A stretch of DNA of 50,683 nt, from positions 1 to 50,683 of the forward strand of contig CAIOHR010000156.1 of NCBI GenBank assembly GCA_903858115.1, written 5' to 3'. A program made the position numbers and the translations under genes. Under the pieces are notes generated by a model, which did no database searches, was not told the origin of the DNA, and was given only the letters and a program-made list of their open reading frames with translations. Numbering within the stretch: position 1 is the first letter of the stretch; each line of letters starts with the position of its first letter. Positions 42,291 through 50,683 of this stretch are shown piece after piece. Source of the stretch: an uncultured Pirellula sp. (GTDB taxonomy: Bacteria; Planctomycetota; Planctomycetia; Pirellulales; Pirellulaceae).

Positions 42291-45200
42291 ATGAAGATTC
42301 CTACCCTTGCTTTGCTGACCTTTTTTGTTTTTGGTATCGCAAGCTTGCTTGGGCAAGATACCCCGCCGAAGACGATTCGAGCTCTGCTGATTGCGGGTGG
42401 TTGCTGCCACGACTATGCCAAACAACAAGAGGCGTTATGCAAGGGAATTCAGTCCCGAGCCAACGTTCAAGTGGACGTATATTGGACCGACAACTCCTCG
42501 ACCGAGCCGGTATTGCCTCTGTATGGCGGGTTGAATTGGGCCGAAGGGTACGATGTCATTATTCACGACGAATGCGCTGCGGACATCAAAGATCCGGCCC
42601 TCTTGAATCGGATTATTCAAACCCATCAGAAAATACCTGCGGTTCATTTGCACTGCGCCATGCATAGCTTTCGAACTGGAACGGACGCTTGGTTTCGGCA
42701 TTTGGGTTTGCAATCGAGCGGACACGGACCACAAGAACCGATTGACATCCAGTTCGTTGCGGAAAAGCATCCGATCACGGCGACTCTTGGCGATTGGACA
42801 ACCATCAAAGAAGAGCTCTACAACAACATCAAATTATTCGACGCGAAACCCTTGGCGATAGGAAAGCAGCGAGTCGGAAAAGGGGACAAGGCGCGCGTCG
42901 ATGAAGCCGTGGTGGCATGGGTGAACGAATCTCAAGGCGCCCGAAGCTTTAGTACTACCATCGGACACAACACGGAAACCGTCCAAGACGACCGTTATCT
43001 GGAACTGGTAACTCGAGGGTTGCTTTGGGCCTGCAACAAACTTACACCAGAGTATCTCACGCCTTATGCAGGTGAGAACAAAGTAACATTTATCGACAAG
43101 ACGAAGTTCAAGAAACCGAGCAACTTCGCAAAGATGCCAGCCAATGCGACGTTGGCAAAAGTGACTGCATCGAGTTCACAAGCATCGCAGGACGCTCATT
43201 TGGCAATCGATGGAAAGCAAGACACGCGATGGTGTGCGGATGGAGGTGGATTCCCTGAATGGATTCAGTTGGAATTCGAGAAGCCTCATGCAATGGATGA
43301 AGTCCAGATTGTTTGGGAATTTGCCGACCGAGCCTATCGATATCGTGTCGAAGGATCCAACAACGGTAAAGACTGGACCATGCTTTCCGATCAATCGACC
43401 AACGAAAACGCGTCGTCCAACGGACGTTCTATGGCGACGAGCTCCAAAGACCCGGCAAAGTTCGTACGAATCACCGGCGTAGGGGCACCGTCCGGATCAT
43501 GGTGCAGCATTCGCGAAGTCAAGCTCATTAGCAAGACGATTGGAACGCTTTGGCCCGCAGATACCAAATCGAAGAAGGACGCATTTACGCCACTTCAAGG
43601 TGATGCCTTTGAAAAATCGGGCAACACCGTCCCTCGCATCGAGAAGCTATCCCAAGCCGATGAAGCCGCCATCTTGAAAGATGTTCAAGTAGCAGATGGA
43701 TTCGAAGCGACCGTGTTTGCTTCGCCACCGGCTGTTAATTATCCGGTGTTTGTAGCAGCTTCGGTCGATGGAACACTTTATGTCAGTTCCGATGGGAATG
43801 GCTCCTTAGGACGCGATCCTCAGCGAGGACGAATCATTCGGTTGAAAGATTTGGATGGTGATGGGCGAGCGGACGAAACGAAAGTCTTTTGCGAAATCGA
43901 TTCGCCACGAGGTTTGTTGTGGGATCATGACCGGTTGTTTGTTATGCATCCGCCTCACTTGAGCGCATTCGTGGATCGGAATGGGGACGGAGTTGCAGAG
44001 GAGCAAAAGACACTCGTCAAAAACTTGGCCTTCGGATTCGACAAACGTCCGGCAGATCACACCACCAATGGTATCAGTTTAGGGGTAGACGGTTGGCTTT
44101 ATATCGCCGGAGGCGACTTTGGCTTCATGAATGCCGAAGGAACCGACGGTCGCAAACTGACGCATCGCGGTGGTGGCGTTATTCGTGTCAGGCCCGACGG
44201 AACTGGATTAGAAATCTATTCGACCGGAACTCGAAACATCCTCGAGGTTGCCATTAGCCCGCAGATGGACATGTTTACTAGAGACAACACCAATGACGGA
44301 GGAGGTTGGGACGTTCGATTGCACCACTTCACGGGAATGGACGATCACGGTTACCCTCGGTTGTATAAGAATTTTCCGAATGAATGTGTGAAGCCTTTGG
44401 CCGACTATGGGGGAGGTTCTGGTTGCGGCGCTGTGTATATTGACGAGCCAGGATTTGGGAAGTGGGGGAATGCACCTTTCACTGCCGACTGGGGGACTGG
44501 TTCACTTTATCGCCATACGGTGAAACCGTATGGTTCAACGTTCGAAGAAACAGCCAAACCCGAGTCGTTCATCAAAATGTCGCGTCCTACCGATGCGGAT
44601 GTCGATGGCAATAGTCGAGTTTACTGCGCCAGTTGGAAGGGAGCGACCTTCAACTGGGCAGGACCAGATGTTGGCTACATCGTTTGTGTGCGTCCCAAGG
44701 ACTTCAAACCATCTCCGATGTTGGACTTTGCTAAAGCAACAGATGACCAATTAGTAGAAACGATGAAGTCCGAAAGCTATCGCCGTCGAATGGAAGCTCA
44801 ACGCGAACTCATGCGACGGGGAAACTCCGCCTATCGGCAATTGCTCGAGTCAGGTGTTGCCAGCAGGAGCCCGTTGAGAAACTTGTTGGATGAACTGCAG
44901 ACCACTGCGACCGATACTCAACTAGTGGAAGCGATGGGACATGCCGATCCAGTGGTTGTTCACGTAGCCATTCGTTGTGCAGCGAAACGCAATGCTTTGG
45001 AAGCTTGCTTCCAAGCCATCGACAGCGAACGGGAAGGGAAGTCGGGGGCGATATTGCGAGCACTTGCGATGATGCATCGCACCGAAGTTGTGGATGGATT
45101 GATCGCTCGGTTAAACCGAGTTACAGACGCAGAAATGAAGCGAGACATACTGTTTGCATTGTGCCGACTTCATTTCCTGGATGGTGAATGGAACGGAGAT

Positions 45201-46469
45201 TCCTGGGGTACAAGGCCTGACACTCGCGGTCCGTATTACCAGCCGGAACCATGGCAAGAGACGGAGAAGATAGGGAACATATTGCGTCAAGTGCTCGATA
45301 AGGCCAATGCCGACGACGCAGCTTTTCTTCTTGAGGCGATGCAAAAAAATCGCATAGAAAACAACGAGTCGCTCGAACGCATCTTGCAATTGGCGAAAAC
45401 GAACGACCAGTTGTTAGGGACTGCTGTTTCGCAGCTAGCGAAGGCAAAGGAGTTGCCAAAGGATGCGATGACCTTCTTGATGCGCGCCATCGAAAGCGAC
45501 AGCACTTCGGTAGAAGTGCTTGCCTCGGCAGTCGTTGCACTATCGCGGATGGACTCAGAAGCATCGGCGATCGCGATGCTCACTGGATTGTCAAAGCTCA
45601 AGCAGAAGAATGGGAAGAAGTCCAAAGAAAATACCGATGCACGAGCGGCGTTGCTCAAATCGCGGAGTTTGGAGTCGCACCTAGTCGCTCTAGAGAAGCT
45701 TTCGCTTGCCAACGATTCAGAAGTCGGGTTTTGGGCCGATGCAGCGATGATTGTGGTTGCCTCGAGATTGGATGGCAGCCCGGAGTCGAAACAATTGGCG
45801 CAGAGGAATCTCGATCAGGCGTGGGGGCAATCTGCGAGACAGATCCGGTTGATGCAAGCAGCGGCGGAAATGGAGAGTCACCATTTGGATAGCAAGATCC
45901 TCGAGGCTGCCGTCGGTTCGGACAAAGCGATTGCCAAGATCGCGAAGACGGTGATCAATCAACTCAAGATTCAGCCCAAGGTTGAAGACAAAACGCCAAA
46001 GGTCGGGGCATTGGCAGCGGATGCTGTTCTATCCCAGGTTGTGTCCATGAAAGGTGACGTATCGATCGGAAGAGAAGTGTTCACGAAAGCGAACTGTGCT
46101 GCTTGCCATACGGTTCGGCAAGACGAAGTGCAGAAAGGTCCCTACTTGGGAACGATCGCCAAGACGTACAAACGCCCAGAGTTGGCCGCCGCTATTCTGG
46201 AGCCGAGTAAAACGATCGCGCAGGGGTTTGCAACAAATCTGATTCGAACCGCGTCCGGGGAGGTTTACACGGGTTTTGTTACTAATGAGCTCGCAGATCG
46301 TGTTACGCTTCGGGACCAAAAAGGGCTGGAGACTACGATCATGAAGGACGATATTGAGGAACGAAAAAATTCCCAGATATCCGTAATGCCAGCTGGCGTG
46401 ATGAACGACTACACCGTTATGGAGCTAGCCTCTTTGATTGAATATGTCGAATCGCTGTCGCAACAGTAG
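42291..46469 (+). CDS. ThuA, discoidin, PVC-type dehydrogenase, HEAT and cytochrome c fusion
   Basis: A 1392-residue secreted multidomain protein. It has a signal peptide (PTLALLTFFVFGIASLLG); a ThuA-like GATase-fold domain (about 30-250: RALLIAGGCCHDYAKQQEAL, VIIHDECAADI, PAVHLHCAMHSFR); an F5/8 type C (discoidin) domain (about 285-415: SSQASQDAHLAIDGKQDTRW); a membrane-bound-dehydrogenase beta-propeller of the PVC type (about 455-830: VADGFEATVFASPPAVNYPV, RLKDLDGDGRADETKVF); a HEAT-like region (about 840-1230); and a haem-c domain with NCAACH (Cys1269, Cys1272, His1273). ThuA and discoidin domains point to sugars or polysaccharides; the propeller and haem suggest oxidation with electron transfer. 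The substrate is unknown. The ATG at 42291 starts the signal peptide. Confidence 0.9.
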   Translation: MKIPTLALLTFFVFGIASLLGQDTPPKTIRALLIAGGCCHDYAKQQEALCKGIQSRANVQVDVYWTDNSSTEPVLPLYGGLNWAEGYDVIIHDECAADIKDPALLNRIIQTHQKIPAVHLHCAMHSFRTGTDAWFRHLGLQSSGHGPQEPIDIQFVAEKHPITATLGDWTTIKEELYNNIKLFDAKPLAIGKQRVGKGDKARVDEAVVAWVNESQGARSFSTTIGHNTETVQDDRYLELVTRGLLWACNKLTPEYLTPYAGENKVTFIDKTKFKKPSNFAKMPANATLAKVTASSSQASQDAHLAIDGKQDTRWCADGGGFPEWIQLEFEKPHAMDEVQIVWEFADRAYRYRVEGSNNGKDWTMLSDQSTNENASSNGRSMATSSKDPAKFVRITGVGAPSGSWCSIREVKLISKTIGTLWPADTKSKKDAFTPLQGDAFEKSGNTVPRIEKLSQADEAAILKDVQVADGFEATVFASPPAVNYPVFVAASVDGTLYVSSDGNGSLGRDPQRGRIIRLKDLDGDGRADETKVFCEIDSPRGLLWDHDRLFVMHPPHLSAFVDRNGDGVAEEQKTLVKNLAFGFDKRPADHTTNGISLGVDGWLYIAGGDFGFMNAEGTDGRKLTHRGGGVIRVRPDGTGLEIYSTGTRNILEVAISPQMDMFTRDNTNDGGGWDVRLHHFTGMDDHGYPRLYKNFPNECVKPLADYGGGSGCGAVYIDEPGFGKWGNAPFTADWGTGSLYRHTVKPYGSTFEETAKPESFIKMSRPTDADVDGNSRVYCASWKGATFNWAGPDVGYIVCVRPKDFKPSPMLDFAKATDDQLVETMKSESYRRRMEAQRELMRRGNSAYRQLLESGVASRSPLRNLLDELQTTATDTQLVEAMGHADPVVVHVAIRCAAKRNALEACFQAIDSEREGKSGAILRALAMMHRTEVVDGLIARLNRVTDAEMKRDILFALCRLHFLDGEWNGDSWGTRPDTRGPYYQPEPWQETEKIGNILRQVLDKANADDAAFLLEAMQKNRIENNESLERILQLAKTNDQLLGTAVSQLAKAKELPKDAMTFLMRAIESDSTSVEVLASAVVALSRMDSEASAIAMLTGLSKLKQKNGKKSKENTDARAALLKSRSLESHLVALEKLSLANDSEVGFWADAAMIVVASRLDGSPESKQLAQRNLDQAWGQSARQIRLMQAAAEMESHHLDSKILEAAVGSDKAIAKIAKTVINQLKIQPKVEDKTPKVGALAADAVLSQVVSMKGDVSIGREVFTKANCAACHTVRQDEVQKGPYLGTIAKTYKRPELAAAILEPSKTIAQGFATNLIRTASGEVYTGFVTNELADRVTLRDQKGLETTIMKDDIEERKNSQISVMPAGVMNDYTVMELASLIEYVESLSQQ

Positions 46470-46504
46470 ATCCGTTTCAAGAAATTTGCATCGAGAAATT
46501 GGGA

Positions 46505-48100
46505 TCATGTAAACGTTTTGAAAAACTCTCGACCGCGCCATAGGTAATAGGTCAGCCACAGGGCTTCTTGGTTCGAGGGTAAATAGGTTGGTACGATGAG
46601 GTCATGTCCATCGAAAGCGATCGCCTGGCTTCTACCTTCGCGAATTCCGAAACCGACCAGGACATTCTGTTCGAAGAAGTGGGCAAAGAACGCAGGTTCG
46701 AGGGATTCAAAGTGCTCCAACTCTAGAGCGACACGCCACTCTTCCAGTAACCTGGATTCCGCGACGGCTAATTTGTTGGCAATTGTTTCATACGCTTCAG
46801 GATGTTCGATGTCCCAACCCGCAAACATGGAGAATGCGTCATCGAGTGGGACATTTCCCAGATCCAGAGAAAAGGCTTTCGCAACAGGGCCGGCGAATCC
46901 AACATTGCTGAATTCTCCGTCATGCATTTCATAACCGAATCGAAACAGGAAACACTCTTGTGGAGCTTCGAAGCCAGGCCAAATTAACGTGCGTTGTTCG
47001 AGCAATTCAATTTTGGTCGGAGGAAGCCCCATCTGTTCCACTTGCGCTAACCACTGTGCCAGTTGCGATTCGGCAACCGCTAGAACCGAGCGATGTTTTT
47101 CATCAATTCGGTCGAGGAAACCAAGCTCGTCGGCGTAGGCCAATACGCGTATTCTCACGGCCGGGTCTTGGACCATTTCCAAAAGCATGGTGGTTCCATG
47201 TTCTTGATTCAATTTTGCGAGCGCGAAAGCCGCTTCGGTGCGAATACGACGGTGCTTTAGTTCGGACGCTTGCATCAATTTCCCAATGCACTTTTCGTCA
47301 CCGATCAACGACATGGTATGACAGAGCGAAACACACAACGATACGGAGTCAAACAGGATTCGTTGGATAGATTCCGGTGTATCTCCGAATTTGCTTGGAT
47401 TCTCTTCCAACAGACCCAGTCGTTGGGCAATGCCACCCAACAATACCGTCAGTTCCGGGGCTTTGCTTTGACAAGGATGTTCGTCGACACGCTTCTGAAC
47501 GACTAGGTGATTGGCGATATCCAAGGCTGACGCCAAAATCGATGGGTTCGAGCTTTCCAGGATGCGAGGAAAGACCGAATCCAGATCCCACTCGCGGTAT
47601 TGCAGCAATGGGGAAAGCGCCAGCGATGCCGACGTCCAAGCGTCGGGTGGTTGCTGTAGCAACAAGTCGACTCCCATCGTGATGGCCGTTTGATGGCCGG
47701 ATGCAAAGGCCACTTGAAGCAGAGCACCATCCGTCTTGGCATGTTGGCTGGTTCGCACTTTGAGGTAGAGAGTGGTCGCGGATTGGACAGCCACCAGTCG
47801 TTTCAACGCGGCGACCTCATCGTCTTCGTCCCGGCGCTGCAGCGATTGGCGAAGCCAGTAAGCGAGTTTTTGGAGCAATCGCTCCATCGAGGAGCAAAAT
47901 GCTGGATTTGTGTTGGAATCCCACCGTGTCCACTCTTCTTCGATCTCTTGGGCAACGAAAACGGCCCAAATAGGGTCTGCAGGATCGCTGAAGTCGGGAC
48001 AATAGAGGCCGTCGCCCGATTCGGCATGCTCCAACTGTTGAAGGGTTCGATGCCCCCAAATTCGTGCGTCATCGGTGATTTCTAAGATTGGATGGGCCAT
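46505..48100 (-). CDS. HEAT-repeat protein of unknown function
   Basis: 531 residues from the ATG at 48100 (MAHPILEITDDARIWGHRTL); a TTG at 48136 would add 12 residues. It is a soluble protein with no signal peptide. The middle (about 90-330) is built of HEAT-like helical pairs (for example LKHRRIRTEAAFALAKLNQEHG, MVQDPAVRIRVLAYADELG). The C-terminal 200 residues form a separate alpha/beta domain (FGYEMHDGEFSNVGFAGPVAKAF) that I cannot assign. Some planctomycete HEAT proteins bind phycobilin-lyase-like partners or act as scaffolds, but there is no evidence for either here. It is divergent from the DEAD-box gene. Confidence 0.65.
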   Translation of the reverse strand: MAHPILEITDDARIWGHRTLQQLEHAESGDGLYCPDFSDPADPIWAVFVAQEIEEEWTRWDSNTNPAFCSSMERLLQKLAYWLRQSLQRRDEDDEVAALKRLVAVQSATTLYLKVRTSQHAKTDGALLQVAFASGHQTAITMGVDLLLQQPPDAWTSASLALSPLLQYREWDLDSVFPRILESSNPSILASALDIANHLVVQKRVDEHPCQSKAPELTVLLGGIAQRLGLLEENPSKFGDTPESIQRILFDSVSLCVSLCHTMSLIGDEKCIGKLMQASELKHRRIRTEAAFALAKLNQEHGTTMLLEMVQDPAVRIRVLAYADELGFLDRIDEKHRSVLAVAESQLAQWLAQVEQMGLPPTKIELLEQRTLIWPGFEAPQECFLFRFGYEMHDGEFSNVGFAGPVAKAFSLDLGNVPLDDAFSMFAGWDIEHPEAYETIANKLAVAESRLLEEWRVALELEHFESLEPAFFAHFFEQNVLVGFGIREGRSQAIAFDGHDLIVPTYLPSNQEALWLTYYLWRGREFFKTFT

Positions 48101-48202
48101 TTCGGGGCAACAAATATGGGAATATGAGGAAAGCAACGTATCGCCTTTGCAACTCTACCGTAAAATGATTTTTTGACAAATTCAACCGCGGCAGAGTCAC
48201 GC

Positions 48203-49525
48203 ATGGAAACAAAAATAGCAGAATCGTTTCAGGAACTAGGCCTGTCATCCATTATGATGAAGGCCTTAGGAAAATTGGGGTACGAAGCCCCCTCGCCTAT
48301 TCAGGCCCAAGTAATTCCATGGGCTTTGCAGGGGTACGACGTCATCGGACAAGCTCGAACGGGTACGGGAAAGACCGCATCGTTTGCCATTCCGATCCTT
48401 GAGCAACTCGATCCGCTTCGTGAAAACTCGAAGCCACAGGCAATCGTTCTCGTTCCAACCCGCGAACTCGCTGCCCAAGTCCATGGCGAATTCGTCAAGT
48501 TAGCCGAAGGCTGCCCTACGAGTGTATTGGAGGTCGCCGGCGGAAAGCACATGGAAAAGCAGACGAAGCGGCTGCAACAAGGAGTGCAAGTCGTTGTCGG
48601 AACCCCAGGACGAGTCATCGATCATATTCAGCGAGGTACATTGAGCCTTTCGCGTATTTGGTGTGTTGTGCTCGATGAAGCAGATCGAATGCTCGATATC
48701 GGTTTTCGTCCTGACATCGAGCGGATTTTGCGCCGCTGCCCAGAGCATCGCCAAACGTTGCTTTTGAGTGCGACCCTCGCAGACGAAGTGAAGGAACTGG
48801 CCAATCGCTATTTGTTCGAACCCGTTCATGTCGATTGTTCCAAGAAAGACATGTCTGTTGATACCATTGAACAACGCTATCTGACCGTCGCACCTGAACG
48901 CAAATTTGAAACGCTAATTGCGCTGCTTCGCAGAGAAGTGCCACCGCAAACAATTATTTTTTGCAGAACAAAGTTGGGAACCGCCAAACTGCACAATCAA
49001 CTGGAGAAGCGATTGTATCAGTATCCTGAGCTAAAGCATTTGCAGATTGGCACCATTCACGGCAACATGAACCAATCACAGCGTGACTCCGTTTTTCGCC
49101 AATTGCGAGATGGCTCGTTGCAAGTGCTAGTAGCAACAGACGTGGTCGGTCGAGGTATCGATGTTTCCACCATCTCCCACATCATTAACTATGACCTGCC
49201 TGACGATTGCGATGACTATGTTCACCGAGTCGGACGTACTGGAAGAATGGGACGCGATGGAATCGCCTTTACCTTTGTCGCCAAAGGACAAGGCGGAACG
49301 CTCACCGAGATCGAACATCGAATCAATCGACTCTTGATTCTCGATCCGTTATCCGAGCAACCTACCAATGCTCCGAGATCGGCTGCTTCCGTGGTAGCGA
49401 TCCGTGAACAAGTTGAAATTGGCCGAGCTCCGGAGTCGTTCGGAATCGCTTCAGAAGGTGAAGCGAGAAGACCTCGCTTGAACAGGATGCGACGCTCGCT
49501 GGGTGAACGCGAGAAGAGAAGATAA
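48203..49525 (+). CDS. DEAD-box ATP-dependent RNA helicase
   Basis: About 440 residues, with all DEAD-box motifs: Q motif (YEAPSPIQAQVIP), I ARTGTGKT, Ia PTRELAAQ, II DEAD, III SAT, V ATDVVGRGIDV and VI HRVGRTGRMG. It unwinds or remodels RNA, for example in ribosome assembly or mRNA turnover, in the cytosol; the exact member (RhlE/CsdA/SrmB-like) cannot be set from this. I choose the ATG at 48203; a TTG at 48173 would add ten residues without clear homology. The C-terminal ~60 residues are basic (RRPRLNRMRRSLGEREKRR), as in other RNA-binding helicases. It is the end of a + unit and 49 nt before the convergent hypothetical at 49575. Confidence 0.9.
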   Translation: METKIAESFQELGLSSIMMKALGKLGYEAPSPIQAQVIPWALQGYDVIGQARTGTGKTASFAIPILEQLDPLRENSKPQAIVLVPTRELAAQVHGEFVKLAEGCPTSVLEVAGGKHMEKQTKRLQQGVQVVVGTPGRVIDHIQRGTLSLSRIWCVVLDEADRMLDIGFRPDIERILRRCPEHRQTLLLSATLADEVKELANRYLFEPVHVDCSKKDMSVDTIEQRYLTVAPERKFETLIALLRREVPPQTIIFCRTKLGTAKLHNQLEKRLYQYPELKHLQIGTIHGNMNQSQRDSVFRQLRDGSLQVLVATDVVGRGIDVSTISHIINYDLPDDCDDYVHRVGRTGRMGRDGIAFTFVAKGQGGTLTEIEHRINRLLILDPLSEQPTNAPRSAASVVAIREQVEIGRAPESFGIASEGEARRPRLNRMRRSLGEREKRR

Positions 49526-49574
49526 GTAGAAGGGCGGTGGAATGGATCTTCTTATCTGCGGATCGCGAACGAAA

Positions 49575-49898
49575 CTATGACAGTACCGGAGTTGTCGTCG
49601 TTAGCAGATCGACGAACTTGCTCTGTACTTTGATTGCACGGATGAGAGTCCAAACATGTTGCGGGTCGAACTCGCAGGGCTGCGTGTCTGCCAGAGATTC
49701 CAATTCTTTTGCAACTGCTCCGTATTGCTCTGTCATCGAACTGAGCTTTAGCACGGCATGCCGAACGTGATTTTTGGGCGATCTGTCGATTTGAACCGCT
49801 TCGTTTTGCAGGAGAAGCAAAACGACAGTGAGAACCTTTTTTGGGTCTTCGCTGCTTAGGGATTGCTCTACTTCTCGAACGATTTCAGAGAGTTGCAT
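49575..49898 (-). CDS. Small conserved-looking hypothetical protein
   Basis: 107 residues, acidic and helical: MQLSEIVREVEQSLSSEDPKK and LESLADTQPCEFDPQHVWTLIRA. No signal peptide or membrane segment and no family I recognise. It converges with the helicase gene. It has a credible length and no overlapping competing frame of better quality, but the ATG lacks a clear ribosome binding site. It could be a real small gene. Confidence 0.5.
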   Translation of the reverse strand: MQLSEIVREVEQSLSSEDPKKVLTVVLLLLQNEAVQIDRSPKNHVRHAVLKLSSMTEQYGAVAKELESLADTQPCEFDPQHVWTLIRAIKVQSKFVDLLTTTTPVLS

Positions 49899-50066
49899 TG
49901 TGTTGCGTTGTCAGAGGAATCGGAAATGGCGATCAAATAGCCATGCCACGCCTCGAGGCTAGGACACAATTGCCGCAATACAAGCAAATCGTGGTACTTT
50001 CGTTTCTCACCTGCTCATTCCAGAGCCCCTGATCAGCAAACCCGTCAAAACCGTCACAAAGCGAAT

Positions 50067-50683
50067 CTGGCCAGAAGTGGTTTACCGCCTCGCGGGGCGG
50101 ATCGGAAGGCGATGAAGCCTTCCGACGAATTCTTGCAATTGCGTGCCAATAACCCGGAATGGGTTGAGGAAGCACGAAAGCGTCTCTCGTCATTGGGCTG
50201 GTTCATGAAATGCTTGAAGGAACCGCTCTCGCGGATGGCCTACAAGCAAGATGAGTGCAAAGGAGCTTTTTTCGAGGGATGCTACAAATCGATAGCGATT
50301 TTGGATGAAGAGGCACTGCTTACCGTGTGTGCTTACATCGACTTGAACCCCGTAAGCGGCTGGTATCGTGAGCTTGCCCGAGGAAAGTCCACATACATCG
50401 ATCAAGGAGCGGGTGGATCATGCCAAATCGAAGGGGCGAATGTGCGATGTGGCTGAGATTCGCAATGGAAGTGTGGCTGCTTCGAAGGTCAGTGGCAAGG
50501 TCGAGAAAGGGCTGAGGCTGGTTCCGATCGAAGATAGACGGCGATTGGGTGAAGACCGCGAAGGGATGCGAGAAGGGTTTACGCTTGGCCAGTATTTGTT
50601 GCTGGTGGACTACACGAGCCGGACGATTCGCAAAGGAAAGGCGTCGGTGTCAAAGGAACTGGAAGGGATCTTTGAGCGGCTAG
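50067..50683 (+). pseudogene. Frameshifted IS200/RayT-like transposase fragment, runs off the window
   Basis: From about 50112 the frame reads RKRLSSLGWFMKCLKEPLSR, GAFFEGCYKSIAILDEEALL and CAYIDLNPV, typical of the large REP-associated (Y1) transposase family common in planctomycetes. Near 50395-50405 the frame shifts by one base and continues in another frame with TSIKERVDHAKSKGRM, LRLVPIEDRRRLGEDREGMR, EGFTLGQYLLLVDYTSRTI and ELEGIFERL, still open at the last base. The N-terminal part with the HUH/catalytic region is not visible; upstream there is only a short stretch (WPEVVYRL) that may be a decayed part of the same gene in another frame. The gene is broken at least twice and is probably inactive. 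Confidence 0.75.

Noticed and set aside
40..50683. CRISPR array, rRNA operon, prophage or integron
   Set aside because: No regularly spaced direct repeats of 25-40 nt, no rRNA sequence and no integrase or phage structural genes were seen.

Overview
The window looks like a chromosomal segment from a planctomycete, most likely Pirellulales/Pirellulaceae. The evidence is the set of families present: a DUF1587/1592/1588/1585 cytochrome next to a Tat-exported DUF1552 protein, a PVC-type membrane-bound dehydrogenase fused to a CxxCH haem domain, two PEP-CTERM proteins with an exosortase, a MoxR/DUF58/Bat operon with fused members, and an rsmH that stands alone outside any dcw cluster. Base composition is moderate, the genes are interspersed on both strands, and no plasmid or phage backbone is visible. 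The taxonomic call is inferred from protein families, not from an rRNA gene.

Layout. 1-2.7 kb: accessory, repeat-rich DNA with a small secreted protein, a frameshifted PEP-CTERM gene, palindromic dispersed repeats and large inverted repeats. 2.7-9.8 kb: an envelope/sorting locus with a Wza-like polysaccharide export lipoprotein (+), a membrane-anchored 1204-residue TPR protein and an exosortase (both -), then a second PEP-CTERM protein (-). 10-15 kb: a sulfatase remnant (-) followed by a tightly packed + operon of a SUMF1-fold protein, a DUF1592-type cytochrome and a DUF1552 protein. 15-17.6 kb: a small membrane protein, a Tat-signal DUF3500 protein and a BPL_N/amidotransferase-like exported protein. 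17.6-22.4 kb: proC and metF (-), then a DJ-1/PfpI protein translationally coupled to a Ski2-like helicase (+). 22.4-32.1 kb: one long - operon, moxR, DUF58, DUF4381-like lipoprotein, batA, a batB/batC fusion and a batD/batE fusion. 32.2-34.5 kb: lysA and a rhomboid-family protein (-). 34.8-37.4 kb: tRNA-Thr(CGU), a TPR protein carrying two RNA polymerase alpha-CTD-like domains, and rsmH. 38-40.6 kb: tpx, mobA, pyrD. 40.6-49.9 kb: a coiled-coil exported protein, a 1392-residue ThuA/discoidin/dehydrogenase/HEAT/cytochrome fusion, a HEAT-repeat protein of unknown function, a DEAD-box RNA helicase and a small hypothetical. 50.1 kb to the end: a frameshifted IS200/RayT-like transposase fragment that runs off the window.

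How the genes relate. The exosortase would cleave and anchor the two PEP-CTERM proteins, and the TPR and Wza-like proteins fit the exopolysaccharide systems that usually accompany exosortases. The Bat operon encodes a MoxR chaperone-like ATPase with four VWA or BatD-type membrane partners. The DUF1592/DUF1552 pair and the ThuA/dehydrogenase/cytochrome fusion are exported redox proteins typical of planctomycetes, with undefined substrates. The strongest candidates for undescribed biology are the TPR plus tandem alpha-CTD protein (35005-36330) and the palindromic dispersed repeat family (174, 1861, 1937, 8915), which may relate to the RayT-like transposase remnant.
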